From Panax quinquefolius (Eukaryota > Streptophyta > Magnoliopsida > Apiales > Araliaceae): a stretch of 64,000 nt of DNA. The stretch covers positions 79,869,853-79,933,852 of the forward strand of contig CM035153.1 of the NCBI GenBank assembly GCA_020205615.1. Reading direction: 5' to 3'. Below are positions 32,250 to 44,161 of the stretch, piece by piece. The notes below the pieces were generated by a model. The model had not been told where the DNA came from. It worked only from the letters and a program-made list of their open reading frames with translations, and made no database searches. Numbering within the stretch: position 1 is the first letter of the stretch; every line of letters starts with the position of its first letter. The translations under genes and the position numbers were made by a program.

Positions 32250-32825
32250 ATTCATCAAGTATCACCATTAAAGACTAAGAATGATGAAAAACATTTTAGA
32301 GAATGAATCCAGTGAGATAAAAGGACAAAGATAGAGATTCGTACTTTAGATAATTCACGTTTAAAAATACTCCATAATAAACCATAATGGAGTAAAATTC
32401 AAGAATGAAGATCAAAACATGGATACAATCAAAGATAGTAATCATAATAGACATCTGGGACAAAGAAGAGAAAATTTCATTTTTTGTGAATAATAGTTAT
32501 CGTATTTGTGAATAAGTAATAAATACGTGAATAGTGTCGTATATGTGAATAGTAACCCCGATACAAAAAGGTAGAAATTCCACAATAAAATTCATATCTA
32601 TATTTCGGCATAATGATATTGAAGAAAATAATATCATTTACGAAGAAAATAACATCCCTTACCTCAAAAGAATAGTACTTTTGTTTGGAATATCGGATGT
32701 ATTACTGAAGGAAACTTGTACTGAATAGCAACTCTCAAAGTATCTAAATACTCACAAAATATGCTTGATAATATATAGAGAAAGAAAACTTGTTTCTGGT
32801 GTGATTTTCAGTTCTAACTAAGCAC

Positions 32826-32837
32826 CCTATTTATAGG
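32826..32837 (-). promoter_or_regulatory. TATA box of element B LTR
   Basis: CCTATAAATAGG on the minus strand, placing the transcript start near 32800. Confidence 0.6.
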
Positions 32838-35000
32838 AAAATGCTAGAACGCCAAATCAAACTAAATTAATAAAATAATAATATTATTTTTTTATTTCTA
32901 CGCATGCCATTTTGGAAATTCATCAGCCCATCACATTTAGAAAAAAATTCCAGCACATGTTTTCATAAAAAACAAAAGTGGGTCCCACCCATAATTTTAA
33001 TAAAAATATTTAATTTTTGAAATTTTAATAATTCATAATAAATAGCCCTTTTATTAGAAAAGTATGAATTTTATGTCTATTCCATAGGAAATTGAATTCT
33101 CTACAACTTTGTACCTTTAAGTTTTTTCAAATTCCAAATGAAAAATGCCCGAAATCCACATAAGAACGATTTTTAATACTTCCATTCCGACAAAATACTG
33201 ATAAAACACCTCAGTATTAATTCTTTCACTTATATCCACACAAAATAAATATTTCCCTATCCATCCACATAAAATAAATATTTTCTTATCATATAAATCA
33301 ATAATTAATTATTCACAAATAATATTACAGAATCACAATTATGACAACCAGGTCGTTCCCAAGAAAGAGGGGGCTTTCCGATAAGGATTTCTCCTTACTG
33401 GCACGCAATTAGGTGACCAAACCCCATTTCCTAGATAGAACTTCCTTAGACATTGCCAATAATGCTATCTAATAATATTATTCAAATAATATGAATTATT
33501 GATCTGATAATGAAAAATACTGTGCAGTGACAATTATTGAAACAACAATAATATAAAATATCAACGCAACAATTATTGAATCAATAAAATAAAATATTAA
33601 ACAGTAATTACTGTAACAATTATTGAGTAGTGCCTTCTTACGTAAAAATCAATAATTCAAAAATATCAGGTAATACCGGTAAAGCATCGCAAGTGCAACC
33701 ACACGTACATCGTATTTTAACCATCAAGTAATCCAACAGTGTTAACAGTAACAATTACGTCGTTATTTATAAAAATTTAAACTTGTCGTTTTCTTCATCC
33801 GACCGTTTTCCGTTATAGGGCCCACAAATGAAAGTAGTATGCACACAACCCAATCATGTTTGATAATAAAGCATATACTTTGTAACAATCTTATTCATTT
33901 ATTAATAAAAAGTATTAATTTATTAAAGGCTTTTAATTATCTACATGATGTTGTTTTATAATATGTGATAAACACATAGTTTTAAGCAATGCTTTTAGAA
34001 TAATGATGATGATAATTCTAATGAGATCTAAATTCTTAGAAAGCTTAAAACTAAAATAGTTCCCAATCGTTGGATTACTAAATTGGGAATTAGTGAATCC
34101 GGATAGAATGGTACATACGTTGCTTGCTCATTGGATGAGGATGATTGATCTCATGATCATTTGTGTGGAGACACTAAAACAAGTATGTAAGTGCTTATTA
34201 GAGAATAAGTTCACTGAACGTGGCTCGCAAAGGAATACCTAATGGAGTTTTACTTGCTTGTCAATAGGAATTCCTGTAGTGATAGTCGTACAAGTGATCC
34301 TTGGACTTGAGATCATCATAGTATCTTGTGTATGATGAGTTATACTTTAACTTATTCCTTAAGAACCTTAGGGTATATCAAAGGGTATGCTTGGGTATAA
34401 TAAGTTGTACATGGAGATAATGTATGATCAATAAAGAATCTACCACTTCTAGTAAAAGAAGAGAAATTTTCTATGTGTTCGATAAATGACAACCCAGTAG
34501 TCCTTGGCCAAGGCAGAATGAAATTGGAAAGGAGTTTCTAATTTGCATTATTTGGAGTTGTGCATTTTAGAGTCGAAATACATATAATTAAATAAAATAA
34601 GAATTTATAGTAATTCCATGTCTTATATTTAATTGGGACATTGTATGGTGGAAGGATTGAATTGTACGGTAACTATTTACTCAAAGGTTCTTTTATGATT
34701 AATGTTGAAATCTATATTATCTGGAAAGTCGTTGATCGCTAGGGAGGCTTATCCCTATTGTAGAATAAATATTATTTATTTAAATAAGATTAGAATTGTT
34801 CTAATTGATTTATTCACAACCGATTTAATATGGAGAACCTAAAGGGTCACACCACAAAAGGAAGAATGATTATTTAAGAAGTTAATGGCATAATTATAAT
34901 AATAATTTAAGTATATTTAATTTAATCTATGGTGATAGAATAAATTAAATAGCTTAATATTTATTATTTAATATTTTAGAAATATTAAATATAAATTAAT

Positions 35001-35184
35001 AAAAGGAGTCTTATTATTATTATTACTATTATCATTATTTAATTCCTAAAGGAGTTTGGGAATTAATTAATAAAAGTACTCTCATATTTTCCTAATAAGA
35101 TTATGAGGTAAATTAATTAAAAAAATTTAATTAATTATTCCTAAAAAGATTGGGAGCCTAATTAATGAAAGGAGTTTAATTAAT
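35001..35184 (+). other. GGAG-loop hairpins in solo LTR F
   Basis: AATTCCTAAA-GGAG-TTTGGGAATT (35041-35064, one T-G pair) and ATTAATGAAA-GGAG-TTTAATTAAT (35161-35184, one G-T pair), plus a weakened AATAAAA-GGAG-TCTTATT just before. The equivalent E stems differ by changes that keep pairing, including wobble pairs on the sense strand. A further one, AATAAGA-GGAG-TCTTATT, lies at 38915-38932 directly after the TATA box. Confidence 0.65.
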
Positions 35185-36059
35185 TAAAATAAAACCCAAT
35201 TCCTTAATTGTTAAGGAGGCACTACAAGAAATCACACAAAAAATGACGTTAAAATTTGTCACAAAAAAATTCATTTTTCGTTCACTAAAACATTTGGTGA
35301 CGATTGTTAATCGTCATAGAGACTGTCACCGTATGAGTGTGATTTTAGGTATATTTGACACTATTTGATGTCGTCACTAAATGTTTTAACTTATGGTGAC
35401 GATTTACATCATTGTCACAATAATTAATTACTTTTAGTGACGTTAATAGCGTCACTGTTTGAATAAAACTTCCGTCACTCTATATTATGTTTCGTCGTCA
35501 AAACTTGGTGCATTAAATGACGAAAATCTTTTTTCGTCATTAAATGATATTATTTTAGTGACGAAAATATGTTACTTTATTTAAATCATCTAATTTTACT
35601 GACGACAATATTGTCATATTTATGATTATTCTTTCGTCATGTTATTGTGTTTATCATCACAAAAAATAAGAACATAAATGACGACAGAAAAATTCGTCAC
35701 CTAATAATATATGCAATTGCATTAGCCATCACAGCCGATAATAAAGATGCTAAACTGTCCAGATATAAGAGGTACAAGGAAAGAGATGTTTCACCATGAA
35801 AAAGAAATTTTAAATGTAATAGTCATTAGTCAGGACACAGGCCAAAGAATTATTGCTTTAATCAAGAAACTCAATCACATATCTACTCTGGTACAAAAAT
35901 CTAAAACAAAGTTAATGAATACGAGCATACACATAATTTTTTTAAGCACAGCAGATGTTCAAATCAGATGTGCAATAACCTGCAATTGGAGATAAAATCA
36001 GAAATTAAAGCTTTCAAGATTTAAAAAAATAAATAGAATCTAATAATACAGATGCAGTA

Positions 36060-36410
36060 ATGAAGCCAAAAGCCCTAATCTGGTAATAGGCGTCGAGTTC
36101 ATTATAAAATGACGGCTTCTGGCTCGGGCAAGCCGATCCGATTGGTGATGATGACACTGTGGTGAGCGACCCTAGTCCGGTATTAAAGCGGAAATGTTAG
36201 GGTTAGGATTTTGGAGGTTTTAGCCATGGAAGAAGGGGAAGTCGAAGAGAGAAGACGGATCTTTGTTTTAGAGACTAAGATCATCCGGATGTTGTTGTTC
36301 ATTTTTGTCAAGACGCAGAGGGTCAAGTGGCGAGAGAGGGTGGACAGAATTGACGAGATAGGGATAGATCGGTAGGGAGTGAGAGAGAAGAGAAGAGACT
36401 GAAATATACG
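36060..36410 (-). other. Possible captured gene 5' end in CACTA H
   Basis: GC-richer than its surroundings. On the minus strand a CT-rich stretch (CTCTTCTCTTCTCTCTC) is followed by ATG codons and a short frame (MNNNIRMILVSKTKIRLL), as in plant 5' UTR plus first-exon sequence. It does not continue as a long frame. I do not recognise the source gene. Confidence 0.35.
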
Positions 36411-36573
36411 TTTTATTTTAATTTTGAATCGAGTTCAGCGTTTACCAAATATTACCTTTATAAATACATAACATTTTCTTTTCATATATATTTAGAACAT
36501 TTTATTAAAAAATGTTATAAAAAAAATACCACAACGTTTTTTATAAAAACGTCATCTTTTAAATGTTGTCTTT

Positions 36574-36800
36574 TTATAGTTTTGTACTAGTACCAGCAGC
36601 AGAAAATGCTCTCTCCGGGAACCCTAATTTTCTAGCAAACGTGGGAGGCGGAGAATCAAAATGAGAACGAGAAGCGTCAAGTCCCTCTGACACCACCATT
36701 GATTCTGACATTAGCGACACGTAGCGGCCGTCAAATTCAACTCTCGAAGGTTGCTCTTCTGACTCCTCTCTGGTCATCCACGAATTTAGCATTCACTTTG
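36574..36800 (-). other. Possible captured exon in CACTA H
   Basis: A 72-codon frame on the minus strand (MLNSWMTREESEEQPSRVEF ... SPPPTFARKLGFPERAF) with codon-like composition and GC content above its flanks. No domain is recognised. It may be part of the same or another captured host gene, or chance. Confidence 0.3.
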
Positions 36801-37825
36801 ATTCTACTTCTACCATATATTCTTTTGTTATACCTCTCTTTCAACCCAAAATTTGATCACCTTAAAATTGCATGTTTCCGAATGTTAGCTTTGTTGCCTT
36901 CTCAAATAAAAAATCATCAAATAGACAAAATTTTCAACAAACAAAATTTTAAATTTTCCTCAAATCGCAAAATAGAGGGATGAAGAAGAGTCTCTCTAAA
37001 TTTCAGGGTTGAGGACTGCGGTTGGGAGACTCAAAAAAAGAGGGACTGCGGTTTTATTATTTGGGTGATGTTCAATTTTTATGTTACATAGCCAAGTTCA
37101 AGCTTTCAATTTTTATGTTTCAATTTCTCTTTCTTTTTGTCGGGATCAATCTAAGAAATTTTAAAGTTCAGGTTAGTGTAAAATTATTTATTTTATAGTT
37201 TATTAAAAATAATAATTGATATCGTAAGTTACTTAAGAAAAGTGTTATTAAAAATAAATTTATTATTATAAAAAAATAATGTATTTATAAATAATACAAT
37301 TTATAATTATTATAATTAATTTTAAAAAAATTATTTAGAACAAAAACAGTGACTAATTGTATCTCTCGTAAAAAACCTCTGAACAATAACATATAATGAG
37401 CAATAATTCATTCATTAATTATTTTTTTTCTCGCAAATTTTTATCATAAATTGGAGCCAAATATCATTCTACCACCTCAATTTTGCGAGAAAAAAAATCT
37501 AAATTGTAAAGGATGTTTCTTTCGTTAATAACTATATTGTCACTATATTTTTTTCCTTTCACTATTTCTTCGCTAAATAACTCCTCATGTGAAGGAATAA
37601 ATTCCTTCACAAAATTTCCTTCGCTACATCCCTATTTTGGTGTAGTGTGTTCAATTAGAACAACTACTAATTATCAATTCAAATCAAAATCTAGAAACAT
37701 ACCTAAAATGTCAAATAATTTCTACCATCAATTTGGGATTATTAAAAATTGATAATGGAGGTTCTTGACTAAATGGAGGCTGCCAATGATGAAAGGAAGA
37801 CCAATGTCGTCGCTTGGATACAAGA

Positions 37826-38470
37826 AAATGTTGCCTCCATATACAAATGTGACGCTATTGCATACTTTGTCACTAAATATAAGAATTTATGATGAACTAG
37901 TGTTGTCACTTATCCACTCATCTAATTAGTGATGAACTAGTATCTTGTCATATAAAATTGGTATTTATGACAATATAAATTGTCATAAATTATTATTTTT
38001 TCGTCTTTAAAAAATTTTCCTCCAAAATTTTTCAGAAAAATTTTGCCTCCAAATAAAATTGTGACGATATTATTTACTTTGTCACTAAATATAAGAATTT
38101 ATGACGAACTATTTTTGTCACTTATCCACTCATCTAATTAGTGACGCACTATTATCTCGTCATATAAAATTGATATTTATGACAATACAATTTGTCATAA
38201 ATTAATATTTTTTCTTCTTTAAAAAATTTCCCTCCAAAATTTTTCAGAAAAATTTTGCCTCCAAATAAAATTGTGACGATATTACATACTTTGTCACTAA
38301 ATATAAGAATTTATGACGAACGATTTTTGTCACTTATCCACGTATCTAATTAGTGACGCACTATTATTTCGTCATATAAAATTGGTATTTATGACAATAC
38401 AAATTGTCATAAATTATTATTTTTCCGTCATTAAAAAAGTTCCTTCCAAAATTTCCCTCCAAAATTTTGC
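37826..38470. repeat. Tandem ~213-bp repeat in CACTA H right subterminal region
   Basis: Three units starting near 37826, 38039 and 38252, each running from a TTTTGCCTCCA-type word through TGTGACGATATT, TTTGTCACTAAATATAAG, CACTTATCCA and AGTGACGCACTA to CCTCCAAAATTTTTC. A fourth partial unit follows. Together they multiply the GTGACG sites. Confidence 0.75.
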
Positions 38471-39360
38471 CTCCAAATAAAATTGTGACAAATTTGTATT
38501 TGGCGTCACTAAATGTGAACATTAGTGACGAAAGCACATTGTCACTAAATTTTACAAATAATTAATGACAAAGTATTATGTTGTCATTGAAAGAAATATT
38601 TTGTGATAATAAATATTGTCATCAATTATTACAAAATGTCACTAAAAGGTTTCCCTCCAAAATTTTGGTGTGAAATTCTACCTCCAAAATAACTTGTGAC
38701 AAAATTTTGTTAATCGTCATCAAATATGTAAATTAGTGACGATATAAATGATTAATAGTAACAAAAGTAAAAGTCATCACAAAAGAAAAAGTTTTAGTGA
38801 CGATTATGAATTTCGTAATTATTAATTAACAAATTGTGACAAAATTTTGTGCGTGGCAAAAATTTTCGTCATAAAATGTGTGATTTCTTGTAGTGAGGGT
38901 TGCCCACATCTATAAATAAGAGGAGTCTTATTATGGGTGTAGTTGTTGTTGACTTTTTCACAACAGACGTAATTATAATAGTTGTGAGAGTACGCTCTTT
39001 TTCTATAGAGATAGAAAACTAGGGTTTAGACAACCACCCTTCTTCTTGAATATTTCTTCTTCTTTGCTGGATCACCTCTAGAGGCCAAACACTTGGGTGG
39101 CTAACGTTGATCAAAGGAAGGAACCAAACCTGGTGGATTCAAGTTGAATGCGAAAAAGATTGGAGGTGAACTTGTACCTGATGAAGCTCGAGTCTTCAAG
39201 GGTATGATTTTTGTTCTTCATATTTTCGTTTAATTAATAATTATGCATAAAGGGTGATCCGGGTATATGGTTTGTAAAATTTTAAAACTCTAATTTTCCG
39301 CGTTTCTGCTTATTTGTGCAATTTGATTGCGTTCATGAATATTACAAACCTAATAACAAA

Positions 39361-39578
39361 TGGCTTCATCGTCATACGAATATTCCCCGACAGCAAGAAT
39401 ATTCCACGACCAAACAAATATTTCCCGACAAAATGAATATTTTATAACCACTTGTTTATTTTGCAAAATTTGCACATTTCACCCATAACCAAAATATTAT
39501 ATCAAATTAACTCCTTATTATTTCAAGATAATGAATAGAGGAAATTCAATTTTATTTTTAATAAGTTGGGGTCTTACA
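39361..39578 (-). mobile_element. Element B 5' LTR, outer part
   Basis: Continues the LTR after the ACAAA duplication of F and ends at 39578 (TGTAAGACCCC on the minus strand). It matches the LTR stub at 17250-17314 in its last 65 bp. Outer flank CAATA. Confidence 0.85.
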
Positions 39579-41123
39579 CAATATAACACTTACAAGACAA
39601 CTTTAAAACTCTTATCATGTGTAACTAAGACATGTTAACATCTTTTCAAGTTCAGAACCTACTTTATGGAGCATTCACGCACCTTAGTTCTATTATACCA
39701 AGTTTTTCTTGAAAACTTCTCTAACACAAGGTCTAACAAGTTTGATCATGAACAAAGACATTATAAACACTATATCATGCTCAATTATATTTGAACTTAA
39801 GCATGTATATAAACTACTAAGTCCAGAACTTGTAGAACATAAGTTTCAACAAGGTTCGTTTTCATAACCTTAAGTTTTGTTACAAATTTCCTACTAAAAT
39901 CATATTAGACACTTCATAATTCACAAAGAAACTTTGTATCACTTGTTATACTTATTTCCAAGCATGTTTAAGTCATTTTAGTAGATTAGATTTGATCAAA
40001 ATGAATAACAGAATCCATTCTCATAATGGGTATGGCAAGCTGCATTACACACCTAGTATAAATCAAGCAGCACGCCATGTACATGCCTCGAACAACAACA
40101 ATGTTGAATAGACTACGCTTACAGAGCATCATTCAAATTTGATTCTTTTCGATTTATACATGTTTAAATCCATCATTAAAGGTTTCATATATGTAAACAT
40201 ACTTCCTAAACACATGATGGCATGCTAATTCTTATTGATTAATAGAGAATTTTAAGAAATTTCAAGAATTTAGCAAGACCCAATTCAAGAACATAAATAT
40301 AATTTATACCTCTTTAAGCTTGAATTGAACTCCTCACACACTGATTATACTTCTTCAATTGCTCAACAACCCACACTCTCAAACTTAGACTTATCAGAAA
40401 ATTTTTTATGCAACAGAAAACTGAGGAAGGTGAGCTTCCATTTATAGAGAATTGATTGACCAGTTTAAAGATTTGCACCCAAGTTTGATTCAATAGAAAA
40501 TGAGAGTAAACAACAGATAAGCAAGAGTTGGCCAACTGCTCACTTATAGCCACCATCACTGCTAGCTTAGCTTTTAACTGCCGACTAACTTTTATGCAAC
40601 GTATTGTTAGGCCACTGTTCATGTACTGATTATTGACACTTATTTTGGGACATGATCTAAATCCCAACAAATGAGCTTAGTTTGGTTCTTTTAATTCCCA
40701 AAATGAAATTTTAATGTACATTTGTTACTATATTAGAAAAATTTGGGATTATTTATATAGTCACATCATATAATCCATGTACATTAGTCCATATAATTTA
40801 ATATTTAAAACATGTGTGGACTTAATTCAATTGATCACTAATAATTTAATATCTTCTTTTTACTATTAATCACCCATTGGTATAAAAATACATATTTTGA
40901 TAATACATCTTTACTTACTCCCATACTTTAGAGTACACATTTAATTGTTTCATCACACATGATGAGATGACAAAATTTATTTAAATCACTTTATGATTTA
41001 ATTACTTTTACTATATATTTTTGTATATATCATTAATTCCAATTAACTATCACACTCCATTTAGTCTTAAGCAATAGATAATTATATATTACTACTGTCC
41101 ATATTTTTCTATATTACATAGAG
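39579..41123 (-). mobile_element. LTR-like remnant N
   Basis: No protein-like frame apart from a 118-codon minus-strand ORF (40314-40670) with no recognisable domain. A TATA-like CTCTATAAATGG on the minus strand at about 40434-40447, and an ATTTATACCTCTTTAAGC segment at 40299-40320 like the position-equivalent segment of other LTRs here, suggest part of an old LTR into which B and J inserted. Borders are not defined. Confidence 0.4.
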
Positions 41124-43244
41124 TGTAACGACCCCAAAATTCATACAATTTAATTCTCGACTTCGTTCATTAACAATACATTCTACCTCTAATTTTATAT
41201 CATTAAACGATAATACAACCATTGAAATTTGAGGAATAATTAAAATTTTCTATTACAATCTAATCTCGTTCCCAAAACTTTCAACCTTTACATCTAAATA
41301 TCTTAGAATCATTTTAATACTACAAGAGTTTACATCGCAAAACGATATTACAATTCAAACTTAATACATTATTCAGAACCTTAAACATGGTTCAAATAAT
41401 AATAACTCAGCCAAAGTATATAAATCTTCAATTATCACATCTGATTCATATCTTTCAAGTAGCACATAACTTTACCTTAAATCTTTAACCTGCAAAAGTG
41501 GTTATTTGCAAGGTTGAGCTCGACAACCCAGCAAAATCTAACAGTTTTCATGCATCACATAGCACATAATAACATTCTCGATATACATCTCATAAACATT
41601 GGATTAATATAACATACATGCTGTAGCTCATATAGCAAGTATAAAGATTGAGTTCCTTACTCAATCAACATTCATTACACAATCAACGTAGCCATAAATT
41701 GACATTAACATTTCATACTTTCAACATTAATATAACACACCATGCTATTTGCAATAAATATTTCAAACAGTTCATCATCAAATTCACATAGAAAGTAGGA
41801 ACTGAAAGACTTGCCTTGATCGTTGTTTACCAATAACAGTTTAACAGCTTACAGTTATCTGCACTTCACGTGCCCGACACAATTATATAATCATATAAAT
41901 CAACTATTAGTCACATAACAACGCATAGTAGTTGTAATGTAACTCTATTCCACATCTCATAATCCTTCCTGTTAATTAGCACACAATATTCAATTAGATT
42001 GTGTTAACTTTTCGACTTATGTAATATTCAAAATTCATTCAAGTGTTTAAGTCTTTCTAGGAATACTTATGGGTTTTATATTAAACCCATTCCATATCTT
42101 ATAATGTTCATTAACACTTGTCACAGCGTTTCGACTTTCATTCATCATACGCCCGAATCGTCTCTCTTGTGTATGCTTAGTGTGCTTATATAACTTATCT
42201 AACACATCATTTAATAATGTTAATCATCATTATATTTACTAACATTCATGTTTTATAACTTAGGAAAACATCTTTTATCGTCAGAAGCACTACACTTGCA
42301 TACATACATGCCCGACGCCCTCCGATTTCCTCCTAATACATATCAGTCCCAAAAATGGCCATTTTGATCCCTGTTCCCGACATCAAATTGATAAACGTAA
42401 AGAATAAAAGTTGTAGGACTACTCGTCCTCATTCCAGATCATCTTGAATCACCTCAATCGAAGTTCGTATGAAAATGTTATGCTCATTTTAGTAAAACAT
42501 GTCTGGTAAATTTTTTTTTAAACAATTTTGCAAAACAGACCACCCCCCTTCACGGGGATTTTTACATCTAGGGTTGCCACGGGGGCGGGTCCTTCTTTAG
42601 TTCGCGAATTATGATCCCGAACACTACAGAAAGCCAAATTAAGCATACAAACTCTTTTCTAACAACCATACCAACCATCCCAAGGTGTAATATATTTACA
42701 AAAACATAAACTAATGTTTCTAACACGTTTCTAATCACATAAACAACATAAACATCAAGATTACAACCTTTAAATTTCACTATTTCTATTATTTCTTCTT
42801 CTTTTAACATTTATAACAAAATTCTTCACTGTGAATTCGTTTTACAACCAAAACAGTTAGTTTCAATTACGTTGATTTCGTTTCTTCATATATTTTCACA
42901 ATCCATCATCAATTTTACAATTATAACATAAACTCCTAACAAATTTTAGTCTCAAAATAGACCAAAACTTATATATATAACAAAACTCAAATTCTTCATC
43001 ATTCAACTTATTTTTATGAATTTGATTATTCTAAAACTTGAATTTGTGTTACTCAAATTTCACATATGAATGAAAATATCATATTATTCAACACTTTACA
43101 TAACCCTAATTGATTTCTTCATCAATTCATACTTCCATGATATCTAAAAAAACTCATGAATCTAAAAACTATAGGTTTAGGCTAGATTATTACCTTTGAT
43201 TTGCTATAAAGCTTGAATAATTTTCTTGTTTCTTCCTTCTTTCT

Positions 43245-43275
<31 letters not shown>

Positions 43276-44049
43276 TCTTTTCTCTTCTTTTTCTTCTTCT
43301 TCTTCTTCTTCTCTCTTTTCCAACTTACGTAACTTAGAAAATATAACATATAATATAATACATATTAATATATAATATAATTATGTGTCATTGATGTCAG
43401 TTATTTTTTTTAAATCAAAAGCCATAAGGCTTGTTTGGCTAAACCACTTTAAAAATTAATAACTTAAAGTCCTTATGCCTTGTTTGGTAAAACCTATTTA
43501 AATAAAAGACTTAACATTCATTAAGCCTTGTTTGGAAAAATTAAATTAAACTCCTTTAATTTATTTTAATAACTCATTTATAGTATAGTTTATGGTCACA
43601 CTTTATTTAATCAAATTCTAATATTCAATTTAATTAAATCTAATAACAATTACCATCAAATATATTTATATTCATTCACCATTTTAATTAAGTGAATTAC
43701 TCTCATTATTTATGAAAATTTAATGCATACCAATTTCATTGCCATAAAGCATAATAATCAAATCATATTAAATTAACTAATATTATTTAGTTAATTACCT
43801 TCCCGTAATAATCTCATTTAATTTCTTTAATAGTTAAATTAACTATTAAACCTTATTTTCCAAACATATACATCTCTTTTATATTCACACTTAATCTCTT
43901 CACACTAAATCACACATTTCAAGATAAATTGCAAATATATATACTAACCCACACTCAAAACACATAATTCAAATTATATACATTTCATGATAAGAATTTT
44001 AATTATTAAATTCTTATTTTAATAACTTATAAAAATTCGGGTTGTCACA
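41124..44049 (-). mobile_element. Element J 3' LTR (2926 bp)
   Basis: On the minus strand TGTGACAACCCGAATT ... GGGGTCGTTACA, preceded on its 5' side by a polypurine tract AGGAGGGAAGG (44051-44061). No primer site lies at the left end, so this is the 3' LTR. It contains a CTTT microsatellite, hairpins GATTGAGT/ACTCAATC near 41648-41668 and conserved inverted repeats at 43826-43850 and 43991-44016. The start is shared with LTR P at 61896. Confidence 0.8.
43229..43320. repeat. CTTT/CTT microsatellite
   Basis: Runs of CTTT followed by CTT units; on the J sense strand a GA-rich tract as found near transcript starts in related LTRs (62620-62680 in P). Confidence 0.85.
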
Positions 44050-44161
44050 TCCTTCCCTCCTTATAAGGATTATGTCCTCGGAATAACCGAAACCCTACTT
44101 TACTAAGGTTTTCATCAAATCTCTTTAAAAAATTTTATCATTGAACAACTTCAACACATTA
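44050..44161 (-). other. Element J internal end with polypurine tract
   Basis: AGGAGGGAAGG at 44051-44061 on the minus strand, preceded by CCGAGGACATAAT, a box like the CGAGGACGAAATT that precedes the PPT in A, B and C. Interrupted by element C at 44162; the sequence resumes at 53505 with the CATTA duplication. Confidence 0.7.

Larger units (their letters stand above)
31546..33828 (-). mobile_element. Element B 5' LTR, inner part
   Basis: Runs from the PBS side to the point where solo LTR F inserted; the outer 218 bp is at 39361-39578. The first bases are TATGACG where relatives have TGTGACG. The TATA box is at 32826-32837. PBS-proximal hairpin at 31632-31652, and three ATCTTTG/CAAAGAT hairpins at 32113-32136, 32183-32206 and 32226-32249. 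The total of about 2.5 kb agrees with the G and C LTRs. Confidence 0.88.
35220..38895. mobile_element. CACTA transposon H (3676 bp), non-autonomous
   Basis: Perfect 19-bp terminal inverted repeats CACTACAAGAAATCACACA and a 3-bp target duplication AGG (35217-35219, 38896-38898). Subterminal regions (35240-35730, 37850-38880) are packed with GTGACG/CGTCAC words in both orientations. No transposase is recognised. The interior (35740-37800) is not subterminal repeat and includes two GC-richer pieces that may be captured gene fragments. It is inserted in solo LTR F. Confidence 0.93.
33829..39355 (+). mobile_element. Solo LTR F of the E copia family, with nested CACTA element
   Basis: TGAAAGTAGTATGC at the start and ACAAACCTAATA at the end (CA mutated to TA), with exact 5-bp duplication ACAAA at 33824-33828 and 39356-39360. 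Without the inserted CACTA (35220-38895) it is about 1.85 kb, the length of one E LTR, and no internal region remains. It is therefore a solo LTR left by LTR-LTR recombination, in opposite orientation to E. TATA box at 38911-38919. Confidence 0.9.

Noticed and set aside
40314..40670. 118-codon minus-strand ORF as a host gene
   Set aside because: No recognisable domain, located in LTR-like sequence spanning a TATA-like box; probably chance.
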